DNA of 64,000 bases from DP-36 sp036004365 (GCA_036004365.1 DASYRN010000045.1:24134-88133); one strand, 5' to 3'. Counted from the stretch's first letter, positions 15,140 through 23,386 are shown. Notes: generated by a model from the letters alone, not told the origin. Program-made: numbers and translations.

Positions 15140-15667
15140 ATGTCGAAACGACTGATTTTCCTCCCATGGATGTTGTCTCTACTTCTGCTACCGGCCTGCA
15201 TCCATGGCCTAACGATGCACTCCATGGACGGAGAGACCTTAAGCGGAAAGTATCGTTTCGCGCGCGAAGGCAAAGGATTGATCAAGGTCATCCGATCCGA
15301 TGGCGAGGTCTTGACGGGCCATTTTGTGACGGTTGGGCCGAAGGCTTTTGTCGAGAGTTTCAAGAAGGCTTTCGGCAGCGGATCTATCGTTGTCTTCGGT
15401 CCCGATGCCTCCGCTTACGGAAATGCCTTCGGAGGCACCTTTGCAAGTGCGCACGGGACTGCAGGGGCTGCCTATGGCGAGACGTTCAATACCGGCTCCG
15501 GTCAATCCACAACCGTGGTGACCGGGCCGCGTTTTTACTGGACGGCATTCCTTCAGGGCAGTGGAGGAACAACGATGGCATGTTTTTTCATCGGCTCCTC
15601 GTATACGGGTCACGGATTTGGAAGATGTAAGAGCAACATGGGGAAGGAGTATAGTGTAGAGTTTTAA
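15140..15667 (+). CDS. lipoprotein of unknown function
   Basis: 175 residues with a signal peptide and lipobox LLLPAC (Cys at 20). A short N-terminal beta part (MDGETLSGKYRFAREGKGLI) is followed by a Gly/Ala/Ser/Thr-rich stretch (YGNAFGGTFASAHGTAGAAY) and a C-terminus with two cysteines (MACFF and GRCKSN). It is probably an outer-membrane lipoprotein; the family is not recognised. It follows the VOC gene by 31 bases. Confidence 0.65.
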   Translation: MSKRLIFLPWMLSLLLLPACIHGLTMHSMDGETLSGKYRFAREGKGLIKVIRSDGEVLTGHFVTVGPKAFVESFKKAFGSGSIVVFGPDASAYGNAFGGTFASAHGTAGAAYGETFNTGSGQSTTVVTGPRFYWTAFLQGSGGTTMACFFIGSSYTGHGFGRCKSNMGKEYSVEF

Positions 15668-16026
15668 GATCTCTAGTCTTTTTTCAGAGGTCAAAATAAA
15701 TAGTAGATGAGCGTGCTCGATCCTGCCATTGTCTCACGTTTGCGTGATTGCGACGAAGAAACAGTGGCCTGTCGGCCCGGATATCTGAGCGGTCGGGGAC
15801 GGATACTCCTCCTGCGTTGTCTCTAACCGAATTTCCGGAGAGTTGTTCATAATTGTCATATTGGACGGTTTCGGTCCACTTACCACGAGCCCTTATTCGA
15901 CTTGTGAGCGGGAAATCCTTTTTAAAAACCACATATTGTATTGATAGGCCAAAATAAGGGCCTTTGGCATGAATTATGAATCTTATCCACTATATAGGCC
16001 CATCTATCTTAAGAGAGCGATCCCTT
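15668..16026. other. 359-bp regulatory spacer
   Basis: No gene is seen. From 15851 onward it resembles the spacer before the pqiA-like gene (4822-5012), including a TGGAC-N7-GTCCA inverted repeat and a sigma-54-like element, annotated separately. Confidence 0.5.
15851..15979 (+). promoter_or_regulatory. sigma-54-like promoter with TGGAC-N7-GTCCA site
   Basis: AATTGTCATATTGGACGG at 15851-15868 matches the pqiA upstream block at nearly every base, and TGGAC-N7-GTCCA (15862-15878) is a perfect inverted repeat. TTTGGCATGAATTATGA (15963-15979) aligns with the -24/-12 element there, but the -12 GC is GA, so it may be weak or altered. The spacing between site and promoter is about 103 bp versus 107 bp. 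Confidence 0.5.
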
Positions 16027-17457
16027 ATGCGAGACGTCGCAATAGCAACCGAGGCAGCATCACTTTCCAAGGAATGTCCTGGATGTGGCGCTCTCCTGGA
16101 ACTGACTCTCGAGGCGTGCTGGAAATGCGGCGGAAAAGTCGAACCGGATATTCCCACAGCGCCGTACGAAGAGAAACGACCCTTCAAGCCCTATCTAGAC
16201 AGAAGCGCCGACCTTGGAAGAGAGGTCTACGAACGGCTTATCCAAGCCTTTTCAGAAGTGAATCCCCGCGAAAGACCCTGGTGTGGCATAGGGGTTAAAG
16301 CTGACCTTCTCGCGGTATCACCAAGATCCGTGACAGTCGCGGTGATAAAGGAGCTGAGCGGGGTCAAGAAAGGCCTCGTTCATGTCTCGCAGAATTGGCG
16401 GGAACCTTGGCAGGTAGAAACCGTCGATAGGGAGAAACATCAGATACGAAGCAATCCTTGCGAGCAGGCGGAGCGGGCGATCAGCGCTGTCAAAAGTAGT
16501 CTCAAGTCTTTTCTCAAGGCCAATGAGCAGGCTGTATTCCCGCGCATAAAGTGTTTAATCGTTTTCCCCGATGGATACGACTTTGAAGGGCCAAAGGATT
16601 TTTCCATGCTCGACCACGACGGGGTGATCACGCTGAGTCTACTAAACTTTCGTGATTTACCGGATGCGATATTACGACCGACGGACCACGAAGGACTGGA
16701 TTCCCGGCAGTACAGGAAATGGATTGAAGAACTTCTAAGGAGCAACGATGAGTCCACCCTCGGGACATGGCTTGATCCGGCCTTCGATAAGCCGGAGCCG
16801 GAGCCGCCCAAGAGACAGCTCTGGCGGTTACGTTATCCGCGCCGCCGAAAAGTGCCGGCAAAGGAAGAGGAACTCTCTTGGTCAAATAGTCCGCGAAAGA
16901 GATCGGTCCAGGCGAAATTGAAGGGGACTCGACTCAAATTTACCGTGACGGTTATCACGGGTATGCTCGTTGGAATGGTCGGATGGCAAATGTATAGTGT
17001 TGGGGAACATACCGCGCCGCCTCCACGCGCGGAAACTACCCCTGAAGTCACTCAAGCGGTGCCACCCCAAGATGTCCCGTTGTCAACGGAACTCGAGAAG
17101 GAGGAGATATTGCCTCCGCCGCAGCCAGTAGAATCCCGCGAACCGCAGGCGCCTATAGCGCCGAAAGAGGATCAACCCATCAAAGGCGCGAATAAATCTG
17201 AGGTCACCCGCACTCAGGCTCCTGGCGATTTAGAGCTCAAGCGGCAGAAGGTGGAACTCAAGATCCATGATGCTATTCTCCGTCGCGCGATCACCGGTGT
17301 GACGGTTTACTTCGCCGGGGACACGGCTTACCTCCGCGGCCAGGTCGAGACCGAAAACCAAAAATCTGCTGCCGAAAAGGCCGCGAGGAGCGTCCCGGGG
17401 GTTAAGGAAATCCGCAATTCAATTGAGGTCAATCCCCCATCCCCTGCGGATGGCTAG
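16027..17457 (+). CDS. zinc-ribbon / NERD-like / TM / BON-domain protein
   Basis: 476 residues from ATG 16027 (frame open to 15976, but that lies in the promoter). In order: a zinc ribbon C17/C20-C31/C34; a region near 60-200 resembling a NERD nuclease-related fold (VKADLLAVSPRSVTVAVIKE, NPCEQAERAISAVKSSL, IKCLIVFPDG); a basic linker; one membrane segment (303-323); a Pro/Glu-rich stretch; and a C-terminal BON domain (about 412-470: ITGVTVYFAGDTAYLRGQVE, AAEKAARSVPGVKEIRN). Topology would place ribbon and NERD-like parts in the cytoplasm and BON in the periplasm. The domain combination is unfamiliar. Confidence 0.7.
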   Translation: MRDVAIATEAASLSKECPGCGALLELTLEACWKCGGKVEPDIPTAPYEEKRPFKPYLDRSADLGREVYERLIQAFSEVNPRERPWCGIGVKADLLAVSPRSVTVAVIKELSGVKKGLVHVSQNWREPWQVETVDREKHQIRSNPCEQAERAISAVKSSLKSFLKANEQAVFPRIKCLIVFPDGYDFEGPKDFSMLDHDGVITLSLLNFRDLPDAILRPTDHEGLDSRQYRKWIEELLRSNDESTLGTWLDPAFDKPEPEPPKRQLWRLRYPRRRKVPAKEEELSWSNSPRKRSVQAKLKGTRLKFTVTVITGMLVGMVGWQMYSVGEHTAPPPRAETTPEVTQAVPPQDVPLSTELEKEEILPPPQPVESREPQAPIAPKEDQPIKGANKSEVTRTQAPGDLELKRQKVELKIHDAILRRAITGVTVYFAGDTAYLRGQVETENQKSAAEKAARSVPGVKEIRNSIEVNPPSPADG

Positions 17458-17533
17458 CCTGATGACGGCCAGATAACACTTCGCTTTTCCTTCAGATCAA
17501 AGTAAAGAGCAGCGAGCGTCCGCTGACTGTCCC

Positions 17534-17989
17534 TCAAGTTTGATTACTAATGAACTGAAATATCTTTGCAGCGGCGTCAGCGCCGGTCGTCGTTGTCGTG
17601 TCGATTCTTATAGTCGGATTGTTCGGCGGCTCCATTCGATGGAACATGATGTGGAGTGCTTTTTCGGATATATTCGGCTGCCGTTCTCGATTGCGCCGAA
17701 GAGCGACCTCTAAGGGGCAATCAAGAAAAACGGTTACAACTCTCTCCGCTTGTGCCCGCGCTTTGACCTGGCACCGCCATTCCTTTTTGTAAAACGTGGC
17801 GTCAAAAATTAGGAAATCCGTTCTCCTCCGATCGGGCGCCAGCGCATTGAAAAACTTCCGGTAGACCGGCGGTCTTAGCCTGTCGGAACTCAAGATCTGA
17901 ACGCTGCCTAATTCAGCGAGGCGCTCGGCCAGCTTTTCTGCTATCGTACTCTTACCCGATCCGGGAATGCCGCAAAAGAGAATAATCAA
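17534..17989 (-). CDS. P-loop kinase (zeta-toxin/PSTK/gluconokinase-like)
   Basis: 151 residues. Walker A is GIPGSGKST (7-15) at the N-terminus, followed by helix IAEKLAERLAELG and SSDRLR. A Walker-B-like LIFDATFYKKEWR comes next, then LDCPLEVALRRNRERQ, the lid/arginine region of small-molecule kinases. This matches the AAA_33 group that phosphorylates small molecules or tRNA-bound serine. No toxin-antitoxin partner lies beside it. Confidence 0.75.
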   Translation of the reverse strand: MIILFCGIPGSGKSTIAEKLAERLAELGSVQILSSDRLRPPVYRKFFNALAPDRRRTDFLIFDATFYKKEWRCQVKARAQAERVVTVFLDCPLEVALRRNRERQPNISEKALHIMFHRMEPPNNPTIRIDTTTTTGADAAAKIFQFISNQT

Positions 17990-18017
17990 TAAGATATGTT
18001 CGTGACGCCGCGCTGGG

Positions 18018-18275
18018 CTATCGGCGGGGTCGGGCGAGCCTCATCGCTTGCTCAATGGTGGGAATGATCTCGGGGCAACATTGCCTGGCGATTTCGAGAA
18101 TGATGCGCGCTTGGTTCTGGTCACAGGGGATCGTGTAGCCTTTAAAAAATACGCCCTCAAACGAATGATCAATTCGCGTGGCCTTGGCAATGGCCTCATA
18201 GGCGGGAGACTCAACGGGAATTCGACTCCGCAGTCGGTCAAAGTGTGGAGGAGCGACCTTAATGAATATCTCCAT
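18018..18275 (-). CDS. small hypothetical protein
   Basis: 85 residues, no signal peptide. GAGGTG lies six bases before the ATG. It contains HFDRLRSRIPVESPAYEAIA near the start and CDQNQARIILEIARQCCPEI near the end, suggesting a mostly helical small protein with three cysteines. No family is recognised. It is 28 bases upstream of the kinase gene in the same direction, so it may share its transcript. Confidence 0.55.
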   Translation of the reverse strand: MEIFIKVAPPHFDRLRSRIPVESPAYEAIAKATRIDHSFEGVFFKGYTIPCDQNQARIILEIARQCCPEIIPTIEQAMRLARPRR

Positions 18276-18397
18276 GGCGCCACCTCACCAAAAATACGTT
18301 AGGATGCTCAATTCAACCTACCAAATAGGGCCGTTATTTCAATGCGGGTCCGTCAACCTTCACCGGTCGAGTTTCCCAAAACCCGCTCGTCAAGGCA

Positions 18398-18853
18398 TCA
18401 CACTCTAGTAGCAAAACGGATCGCATCGATATTAGGTAAGCAAGAGCGGCATTGGGTGACGTGTGCGACGGCGGCGTCCAAATCCCAGCCGCAGCACCAA
18501 GAGAGATACGCGACCGCGACCGTAGGAGATCGGCCAGCGCCGGCGGAGCAATGGAGATAGACTGTATGGCCAGACTCCATGAGCTCGTTTAGCGCGGACA
18601 CGCACGCCGGGAGCTTGTCTTGCAGATCGACTGGGTCCAAGTCGCGCACTGGGACACGACAAGGGTGAATGCGGCAGATTTGGTAGTGGGTTGCCAGCGA
18701 ATTCCAATCCAGGCTAAAGTGCTGCATGTCCTCGTCGGTTTGTAGATTGAGCACAGCCGAAATGGCGGCATCGCGCTTTAATATCTCGATGTCACCAGCG
18801 CTTCCTGGGTAGGAACCGACAAAGAGTTTGGAAAGAATCTGATGGTAATCCAT
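18398..18853 (-). CDS. dual-specificity protein phosphatase
   Basis: 151 residues from ATG 18853. The signature HCSAGAGRSPT supplies H101, nucleophile C102 and R108; an Asp in PVRDLDPVDL (71 or 73) is the general acid about 30 residues before. The N-terminal ILSKLFVGSYPGSAGDIEIL resembles the plant-type DSP/laforin/SEX4 catalytic domain. It could act on phosphoprotein or phosphorylated glycan; no carbohydrate-binding domain is present. Confidence 0.8.
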   Translation of the reverse strand: MDYHQILSKLFVGSYPGSAGDIEILKRDAAISAVLNLQTDEDMQHFSLDWNSLATHYQICRIHPCRVPVRDLDPVDLQDKLPACVSALNELMESGHTVYLHCSAGAGRSPTVAVAYLSWCCGWDLDAAVAHVTQCRSCLPNIDAIRFATRV

Positions 18854-18947
18854 AGCTTGGGTAGGTCGTAAGGAGTGAGGCGTAAACAGGAGAACCCCTT
18901 GCACGTTTTACGTTTCACTAGCCATGACTATCATCCTGACGTTACGG

Positions 18948-19169
18948 TCACGGACTCTCTTTGACGGCGAGAAGTGAGGCCAGCGGGCACAACACTTTGT
19001 ATTCGGCTTTGCCTGTTTTTTCTTTCCAGCTGGCGGCGCCTGGAGCTCCGTCAATGAATTCGTAAGCATCCACGCCGAATGTGCTTTTACCGTCAATCAG
19101 CAGGACTTCGTGCCATCCGTCGGCAAGCAGCACATAACGCACTTTCTCTACATTGAGCTTCAGAGCCAT
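18948..19169 (-). CDS. small hypothetical protein
   Basis: 73 residues with a strong ribosome-binding site (GAAAGGAGG) seven bases before the ATG. It begins MALKLNVEKVRYVLLADGWH and continues VLLIDGKSTFGVDAYEF, a compact beta-sheet-like pattern, then a charged tail. The family is not recognised; the good start supports a real gene. Confidence 0.6.
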   Translation of the reverse strand: MALKLNVEKVRYVLLADGWHEVLLIDGKSTFGVDAYEFIDGAPGAASWKEKTGKAEYKVLCPLASLLAVKESP

Positions 19170-19311
19170 GTTTTGCCTCCTTTCCTCAGGATCCGAACGT
19201 TGCGTTCGAGGTTCCTTGTCGTGATATTTTATCAGGATTCAAGGCTCGCTCCAGGGGTAGGCCCGCTAAGGGGTAAAGGATGCAATAAACTATAAAAGCT
19301 AGGAGGACAGC

Positions 19312-19620
19312 ATGTGGTATCTGATCCATCGTAAGCCCATACGACCGCGTGAGGAATGGACCGTGAGTCTCGACGAGCATCTTGTCTGGATGAAACAGCA
19401 GCACGAGGCCGGCCGGATCCTTTTTTCCGGCCCGACCCGGGATCGCACGTTGGGGATTTACGCGATACGCGCCGGCTCCAGGGAAGAAGCCGAGCGGATC
19501 GCCGGCAGCGATCCTTACACGAAGGCCGGTTTCTGCGCTTTCGAGCTTTTTGAGTGGGAGGTGCACCAAGTTTTGGGCGTCGGGCCTTTCACGTCCGCCG
19601 AATTGCGCGCCCATCGCTAG
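19312..19620 (+). CDS. YCII-domain protein
   Basis: 102 residues. MWYLIHRKPIRPREEWTVSL, DEHLVWMKQQHEAGRILFSG and SREEAERIAGSDPYTKAGF followed by WEVHQVLG are the layout of the YCII/DGPF dimeric ferredoxin-like fold. The conserved His-Asp pair of the family is represented by DEHLVWM and the DP in SDPY. The function is unknown, possibly a small enzyme. TAGGAGGACAGC precedes the ATG. A 3' remnant of a second copy is at 14256. Confidence 0.8.
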   Translation: MWYLIHRKPIRPREEWTVSLDEHLVWMKQQHEAGRILFSGPTRDRTLGIYAIRAGSREEAERIAGSDPYTKAGFCAFELFEWEVHQVLGVGPFTSAELRAHR

Positions 19621-19656
19621 CGGTCTACAAGGAGCTCAGAAGAGCACTTTCACCGT

Positions 19657-19670
19657 TTGAGAATTCTCAA
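19657..19670. repeat. TTGAGAATTCTCAA palindrome (copy 3)
   Basis: Same context as copy 1 (CCGTTTGAGAATTCTCAAGA), located between the convergent YCII and arginine decarboxylase genes. Confidence 0.7.
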
Positions 19671-19703
19671 GAGTCAAAAGGATTTGGGAACAAGAAAAGG
19701 ACT

Positions 19704-20453
19704 TTAAGAAGGGTTCTTTCTTGTGGGAGGAACGATTCTAGCCTGTTCGATGGCGGGTTTGGCCGCTTCCTTATGAGGGCGAGCTAGCTGGTCTGGAGCG
19801 TCGGTCGTTTTAGGCTGACCTTCTATTGTTTGTCTTAGAATTTCCTCTTGCAGCGAACCTTTATTGTTCCCAGCTACGGGCTTTCCCGTCTCAATGTCGT
19901 CATTGATGAAAACTGCGGCTGCAAAGACAGTCGTCCAGAGCCCATCTTTATTGCCAACGGCAGACTGAGTGATATTGGTAGTACGGACGATCTTGCCGGA
20001 CATCTTGAAAAGTTGCTCGCGCTCGTCCCAATCCAATTCAGGATCAAATTCAATCCCCAGGGTAGTCGCGAGCATGCTGGCGGCGAGGTCTTCCGCATAT
20101 TCTCCCGCTCGTTCATCGGTTTCTCCAAACGAATGATGCTCGGAAAGATAACCGTGCATGGAAGAATCCGCGGGGATCGCCAAGCCGATAGAAGCTGCGA
20201 TGAGACGATTTGGCTCGTTGTTACTTTCTCGATCATAAACGGCAAATACAATCTCTCCGGGCCGTAAGAGCTTTAATCCTTCCTCCTTGGAGATAATCTT
20301 GCAGGCTGGGGGATAGATGCTGGAGACGAGAACCAAATTGCAGTGGGCCAAGCCGGCAACCCGCAGCGCCATCTCAAAGGAGGCCAACCGTTCCTTATGA
20401 ACGCCGACTCCTTTGGTGAAAAAAACTTTCTTAGGAACCATATGTGGCTGCAT
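19704..20453 (-). CDS. pdaD: pyruvoyl-dependent arginine decarboxylase, C-terminally extended
   Basis: 249 residues from ATG 20453. KVFFTKGVGVHKERLASFEM, ALRVAGLAHCNLVLVSSIYP and PACKII are the PvlArgDC signature. The two Ser (44-45) mark the self-cleavage site, the second becoming the pyruvoyl group. GIAFAVYD-type strands and AASIGLAIP follow. The enzyme makes agmatine, the entry to polyamines. About 60 residues beyond the usual end (GNNKGSLQEEILRQTIEGQP onward, Pro/Lys-rich) are extra. It diverges from the HU gene. Confidence 0.85.
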   Translation of the reverse strand: MQPHMVPKKVFFTKGVGVHKERLASFEMALRVAGLAHCNLVLVSSIYPPACKIISKEEGLKLLRPGEIVFAVYDRESNNEPNRLIAASIGLAIPADSSMHGYLSEHHSFGETDERAGEYAEDLAASMLATTLGIEFDPELDWDEREQLFKMSGKIVRTTNITQSAVGNKDGLWTTVFAAAVFINDDIETGKPVAGNNKGSLQEEILRQTIEGQPKTTDAPDQLARPHKEAAKPAIEQARIVPPTRKNPS

Positions 20454-20509
20454 TTTAACATGACGAAAATGAGCTGACAAGAAAATTTCTTATCCTGAGA
20501 TTATTTTTA

Positions 20510-20538
20510 TTGACATTCGCTTGCTCATGATCTAGAGG
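20510..20538 (+). promoter_or_regulatory. possible sigma-70 promoter of the HU gene
   Basis: A perfect TTGACA (20510-20515) with a 17-bp spacer, but a poor -10 (TAGAGG). It is positioned about 45 bp before the HU start codon. Confidence 0.35.
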
Positions 20539-20579
20539 CTTAACAAGATCACCAAAACAAGTTGGAGGAGGTATCCACG

Positions 20580-20849
20580 ATGACCAAGGCTGACCTCATC
20601 AATGTAGTGGCCAGGGCGGCAAGGATGAGCAAGAGAGGAGCGGAAGACGCCATCAATGCAACCTTTGATGCTCTGACCAAAGGCATCAAGAAGGACAAAC
20701 GGTTTCAGGTGCCGGCGTTCGGCACCTTCTCGGTCAGGGCACGGAAGGCAAGGCCGGGAAGGAATCCTCGGACGGGCGAGGCCATCACTATCAAGGCGAG
20801 TCGAACGGTGGGTTTCAAGCCGGCACCCAGGCTAAAGAAGGGCCTCTAG
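20580..20849 (+). CDS. HU-family DNA-binding protein
   Basis: 89 residues, the canonical HU length. It starts MTKADLINVVARAARMSKRG and continues FQVPAFGTFSVRARKARPGR then NPRTGEAITI, the beta-arm with the DNA-intercalating Pro, closing VGFKPAPRLK. TTGGAGGAGG lies nine bases before ATG 20580, fixing this start over 20562. It is a nucleoid-associated architectural protein. HU-alpha, HU-beta and IHF cannot be separated by eye, but it is probably HU. Confidence 0.95.
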   Translation: MTKADLINVVARAARMSKRGAEDAINATFDALTKGIKKDKRFQVPAFGTFSVRARKARPGRNPRTGEAITIKASRTVGFKPAPRLKKGL

Positions 20850-20879
20850 AAGTCTGAGCTGATCCCGACAGGTTAGTTG

Positions 20880-21173
20880 CTATCCTTGGCGCCTGCGTGC
20901 TGAGCCCGCCATTGCACGGACACGCTTTTCATCGTTGTTACGAGCCTCGGCGCTCGCTTTCAACGACCCTATAAAGGGCTCCAGCACGGCAGTCTCTTTG
21001 CGTCTCCGCCCGGTCCGTCTAAGCCATGAATCTTCCCGGAAAAGTTCGGGGCTATCATAGCCGCGAACCACGGGCTTTTCCGGCACCTTTAGGTCTGGCT
21101 TTGGATCTGGGCAGAGATGCGGGAAGAGTTTTCCTATCGCATTTCTGTACCAGCCAATAAAGACTTCATACAT
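20880..21173 (-). CDS. hypothetical protein with RGYDSPELFRED motif
   Basis: 97 residues, basic. The N-terminal FIGWYRNAIGKLFPHLCPDP could be an amphipathic or membrane-associated helix. RGYDSPELFREDSWLRR in the middle recurs almost exactly in a short frame at 23438-23587 (RGYDSPQLFREDTLKR). The rest is Lys/Arg/Ala-rich. A 28-residue membrane peptide frame ends three bases upstream. The family is unnamed to my knowledge. Confidence 0.55.
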   Translation of the reverse strand: MYEVFIGWYRNAIGKLFPHLCPDPKPDLKVPEKPVVRGYDSPELFREDSWLRRTGRRRKETAVLEPFIGSLKASAEARNNDEKRVRAMAGSARRRQG

Positions 21174-21176
21174 GGC

Positions 21177-21263
21177 TCACGCAATCGTTACGATGCAGGC
21201 AAGTTCCAGCGCTAATAGACACCCAATTGCTATGTTGCCTACAATCGTCAATGGCTCTCCCAT
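21177..21263 (-). CDS. possible 28-aa membrane peptide upstream of the RGYDSP gene
   Basis: ATG GGA GAG begins a frame whose product is one hydrophobic helix (LTIVGNIAIGCLLALELACI) and whose TGA lies three bases before the next ATG. This spacing suggests coupling as a leader peptide or membrane partner. The ribosome-binding site is weak (AGTAGG). Confidence 0.3.
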   Translation of the reverse strand: MGEPLTIVGNIAIGCLLALELACIVTIA

Positions 21264-21728
21264 CCTACTGCAACGAAGCGAACCGGAAATTGTGCATCGA
21301 TCGCACCGATGATCTTCGGGAACCGCGTCTTGTGTTTCGCGGTTCGCCGCTTTGACGGTCCGTGGCAAGAATCAAAGCCAAGGCGATGGCTTTCATGCAG
21401 CGCGGCAAGGAGTTAAAAAGACAAGTAATAAATGACAATCCGGTGCCGCTCTGATTGATCAGGTGGTAGGCACGGTCGACATTTGTCGTCACTTGCGAAC
21501 GCTTATTGTACAGTCCATCATGCTTCGCGAACCTGAAACGACTGCGAGCGGTGCGGGAGCGGTGGCAGAGGGTCAACTGCCGCGTAGTGGGGAATGCAAA
21601 GGCTCAGTACCCGAGATTCCTTGAATGCGGCGAAGGCGGCCTGGCAGCAGGGGATCTGGGCATCGAAGTGGGTAACTTCGCTTGATCCTTATGACCAAGA
21701 GCCTGATGGGCGGGCGAAAACATTGGGT
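21264..21728. other. 465-bp spacer, possible gene remnant only
   Basis: No intact gene. On the minus strand at about 21608-21680 a frame reads DAQIPCCQAAFAAFKESR, resembling the C-terminal end of the ferredoxin-GlcG protein at 25152 (QDILCCQAALAVLE). It is too short to call with confidence. Confidence 0.3.
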
Positions 21729-22151
21729 CTACGGCGTGGTCCAAACGATCGTTCCGTCTTTGCCGTAAAATTCCACCCCCGGGGTGTTGTTAGATCGTAT
21801 TCCCAGTGCGATGCCCGTCTTTCCGTCCTGGCCGTCCAGTCTCAACGCCGGGTTACGACTAACCCCCATGCCCAAGGTGACACCGGCCTTTCCGTTCTTA
21901 TCTCTTATCTCCAGGCCCATGTTCCCATTGGGGATGGCTCCGAGCACGGCGCTCACCGAGCCCGAACTGTCGCGCACGACGAACCTTTCAGCCTCGATGA
22001 CCTTACCGACGTTGCCGGGTTCGGCCTGTCCCATGACCACCAATGCGACCGCCCCGAAGAGCGCCAAGGCGCCTATGCGTTTGATCCGCCGGTTTTCCTT
22101 TTCCAGGCGCTCCAGCCGTCTCAGCATCTGATCCATGCTAGGCTCGTTCAT
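21729..22151 (-). CDS. coiled-coil membrane-anchored protein with Gly/Asp repeats
   Basis: 140 residues from ATG 22151, which has AAGGAGAG upstream. A coiled coil (MDQMLRRLERLEKENRRIKR) leads into one membrane segment (IGALALFGAVALVVMG). A beta-rich repeat region then has the pattern FVVRDSSGSVSAVLGA / LEIRDKNGKAGVTLGM / LRLDGQDGKTGIALGI / VEFYGKDGTIVW. The repeated hydrophobic-Asp-x-x-Gly unit suggests a short beta-solenoid outside the membrane. The function is unknown. Confidence 0.65.
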   Translation of the reverse strand: MNEPSMDQMLRRLERLEKENRRIKRIGALALFGAVALVVMGQAEPGNVGKVIEAERFVVRDSSGSVSAVLGAIPNGNMGLEIRDKNGKAGVTLGMGVSRNPALRLDGQDGKTGIALGIRSNNTPGVEFYGKDGTIVWTTP

Positions 22152-22416
22152 TATTCTCTCCTTTCTTACCGGGTGGTGTTTCAAGCTTACTCCCGTAGCC
22201 GCTTTAAACCAACTGGATTGGCCTCTAACAAAAAGGGCCGGGGCGGCTCTATCCTAACACTCCCGCGATCTCGGGGACAATTTAAAACTTCGGTGATCCT
22301 TTTGTGCGCACTCCTGCTGATTCTCTAGCCTTTGGCCCCTGGTGAATCTGCTTTTTGAGTGCGCTTCGAAAAGCGGCGCTCGACTGGTATAATAGTCATT
22401 CGAGAGGCAGAATTTT

Positions 22417-23046
22417 ATGAAGATGGCACTGTCGCGCGACTTTGGTATTTCCATTTTGATCGCCACGCTTGCTCTCACTGGCTGTTCCACCACTCAGATG
22501 ATTGTCAGTGAATGGAGCAATCCCCGCTACGTCTCACCTTCGTTCAAGAGGATCATGGTGGGCGGTGTCGGCGAAGAAACCAGCATCCGGCGTAACTTCG
22601 AAGACGAGTTCGTCGCTCAGCTCAGGGCAGCCGGCGTCGCGGCGTTGCCGAGCTACCGATATATGCCTGAGGATGAGAAGATTGACGAAAGCAAACTCAA
22701 ACAAGCGGCACAAAGGGCCGGCACCGATGGCGCCATCCTCGCCCGTTCGGTAAGCGTCGAACAGAAAACGGAGTATGGCCCGAGCTATTACCCGCTTGCC
22801 GGCTTCGGCATCTTTGGTCGGAACGTCGGCGCCTCATGGTCGGGGCCTTACGGTGCACCAAGCGTCTCCCGCTACAACGTGTATACCTCGGAGACCACTC
22901 TGTACGACGTCACCAAGAACGAGGTGGTCTGGACCGGCACCATCAAGACCACCGAGCCGGACAATATTAACACCGCGATCAAGGACTATGTCGGAACGGT
23001 CATAAAAGCGCTCAACGAGAAGAATCTTCTCGGAGTTAAGAAATGA
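22417..23046 (+). CDS. lipoprotein, DUF4136-like
   Basis: 209 residues. The lipobox LALTGCS gives a lipidated Cys at 23. The mature part (VSEWSNPRYVSPSFKRIMVG, FEDEFVAQLRAAGVAALPSY, AGTDGAILARSV, then YDVTKNEVVWTGTIKTTEPD) follows the order of DUF4136/GNA1162-like outer-membrane lipoproteins. A Gly/Tyr-rich loop lies at 120-150. The function is unknown. A second ATG two codons in is possible. Confidence 0.7.
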   Translation: MKMALSRDFGISILIATLALTGCSTTQMIVSEWSNPRYVSPSFKRIMVGGVGEETSIRRNFEDEFVAQLRAAGVAALPSYRYMPEDEKIDESKLKQAAQRAGTDGAILARSVSVEQKTEYGPSYYPLAGFGIFGRNVGASWSGPYGAPSVSRYNVYTSETTLYDVTKNEVVWTGTIKTTEPDNINTAIKDYVGTVIKALNEKNLLGVKK

Positions 23047-23074
23047 GGGCCGGGTGGGACGGAAGGAAACAACC

Positions 23075-23386
23075 CTACGGAGCATGACTGAAATCCAGCC
23101 CGCCGATGTGTTGAACGGTATGGCCACAATGACCACGCAGTAACGCAAAGATCTGGCTGCAGAACGAGGTGTCATCAAATAAAAGACATCCCATATATGC
23201 GGCTCGTTCGTATTCAACGATTAAATAGCACCTGTTGGACGGTTGGAGTGTAGACAACATCACATCCTGCAGGATGCCGACCTCGCCTTTTGGGTGTTTG
23301 TTTTCTTCCCCACCTATCCAAGTCCAGGTCGGAGGCCAGTTGGGAAGACCTTGGTGAGACATGAGGGGATGATCTCGCAGCTTCAT
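23075..23386 (-). CDS. conserved-type hypothetical protein
   Basis: 103 residues from ATG 23386 (ATG 23422 possible). It starts MKLRDHPLMSHQGLPNWPPT and continues WTWIGGEENKHPKGEVGIL; YERAAYMGCLLFDDTSFCSQ and GLDFSHAP follow. I have the impression of a small family of this pattern in environmental genomes, without an assigned function. There is no signal peptide. It lies 51 bases downstream of the second RGYDSP frame, in the same direction. Confidence 0.6.
   Translation of the reverse strand: MKLRDHPLMSHQGLPNWPPTWTWIGGEENKHPKGEVGILQDVMLSTLQPSNRCYLIVEYERAAYMGCLLFDDTSFCSQIFALLRGHCGHTVQHIGGLDFSHAP

Noticed and set aside
21319..21335. AACCGCGTCTTGTGTT shared with the sigma-54 block at about 4911
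   Set aside because: The rest of the block, including the TGGAC repeat and the -24/-12 element, is absent; one 16-base match may be chance.
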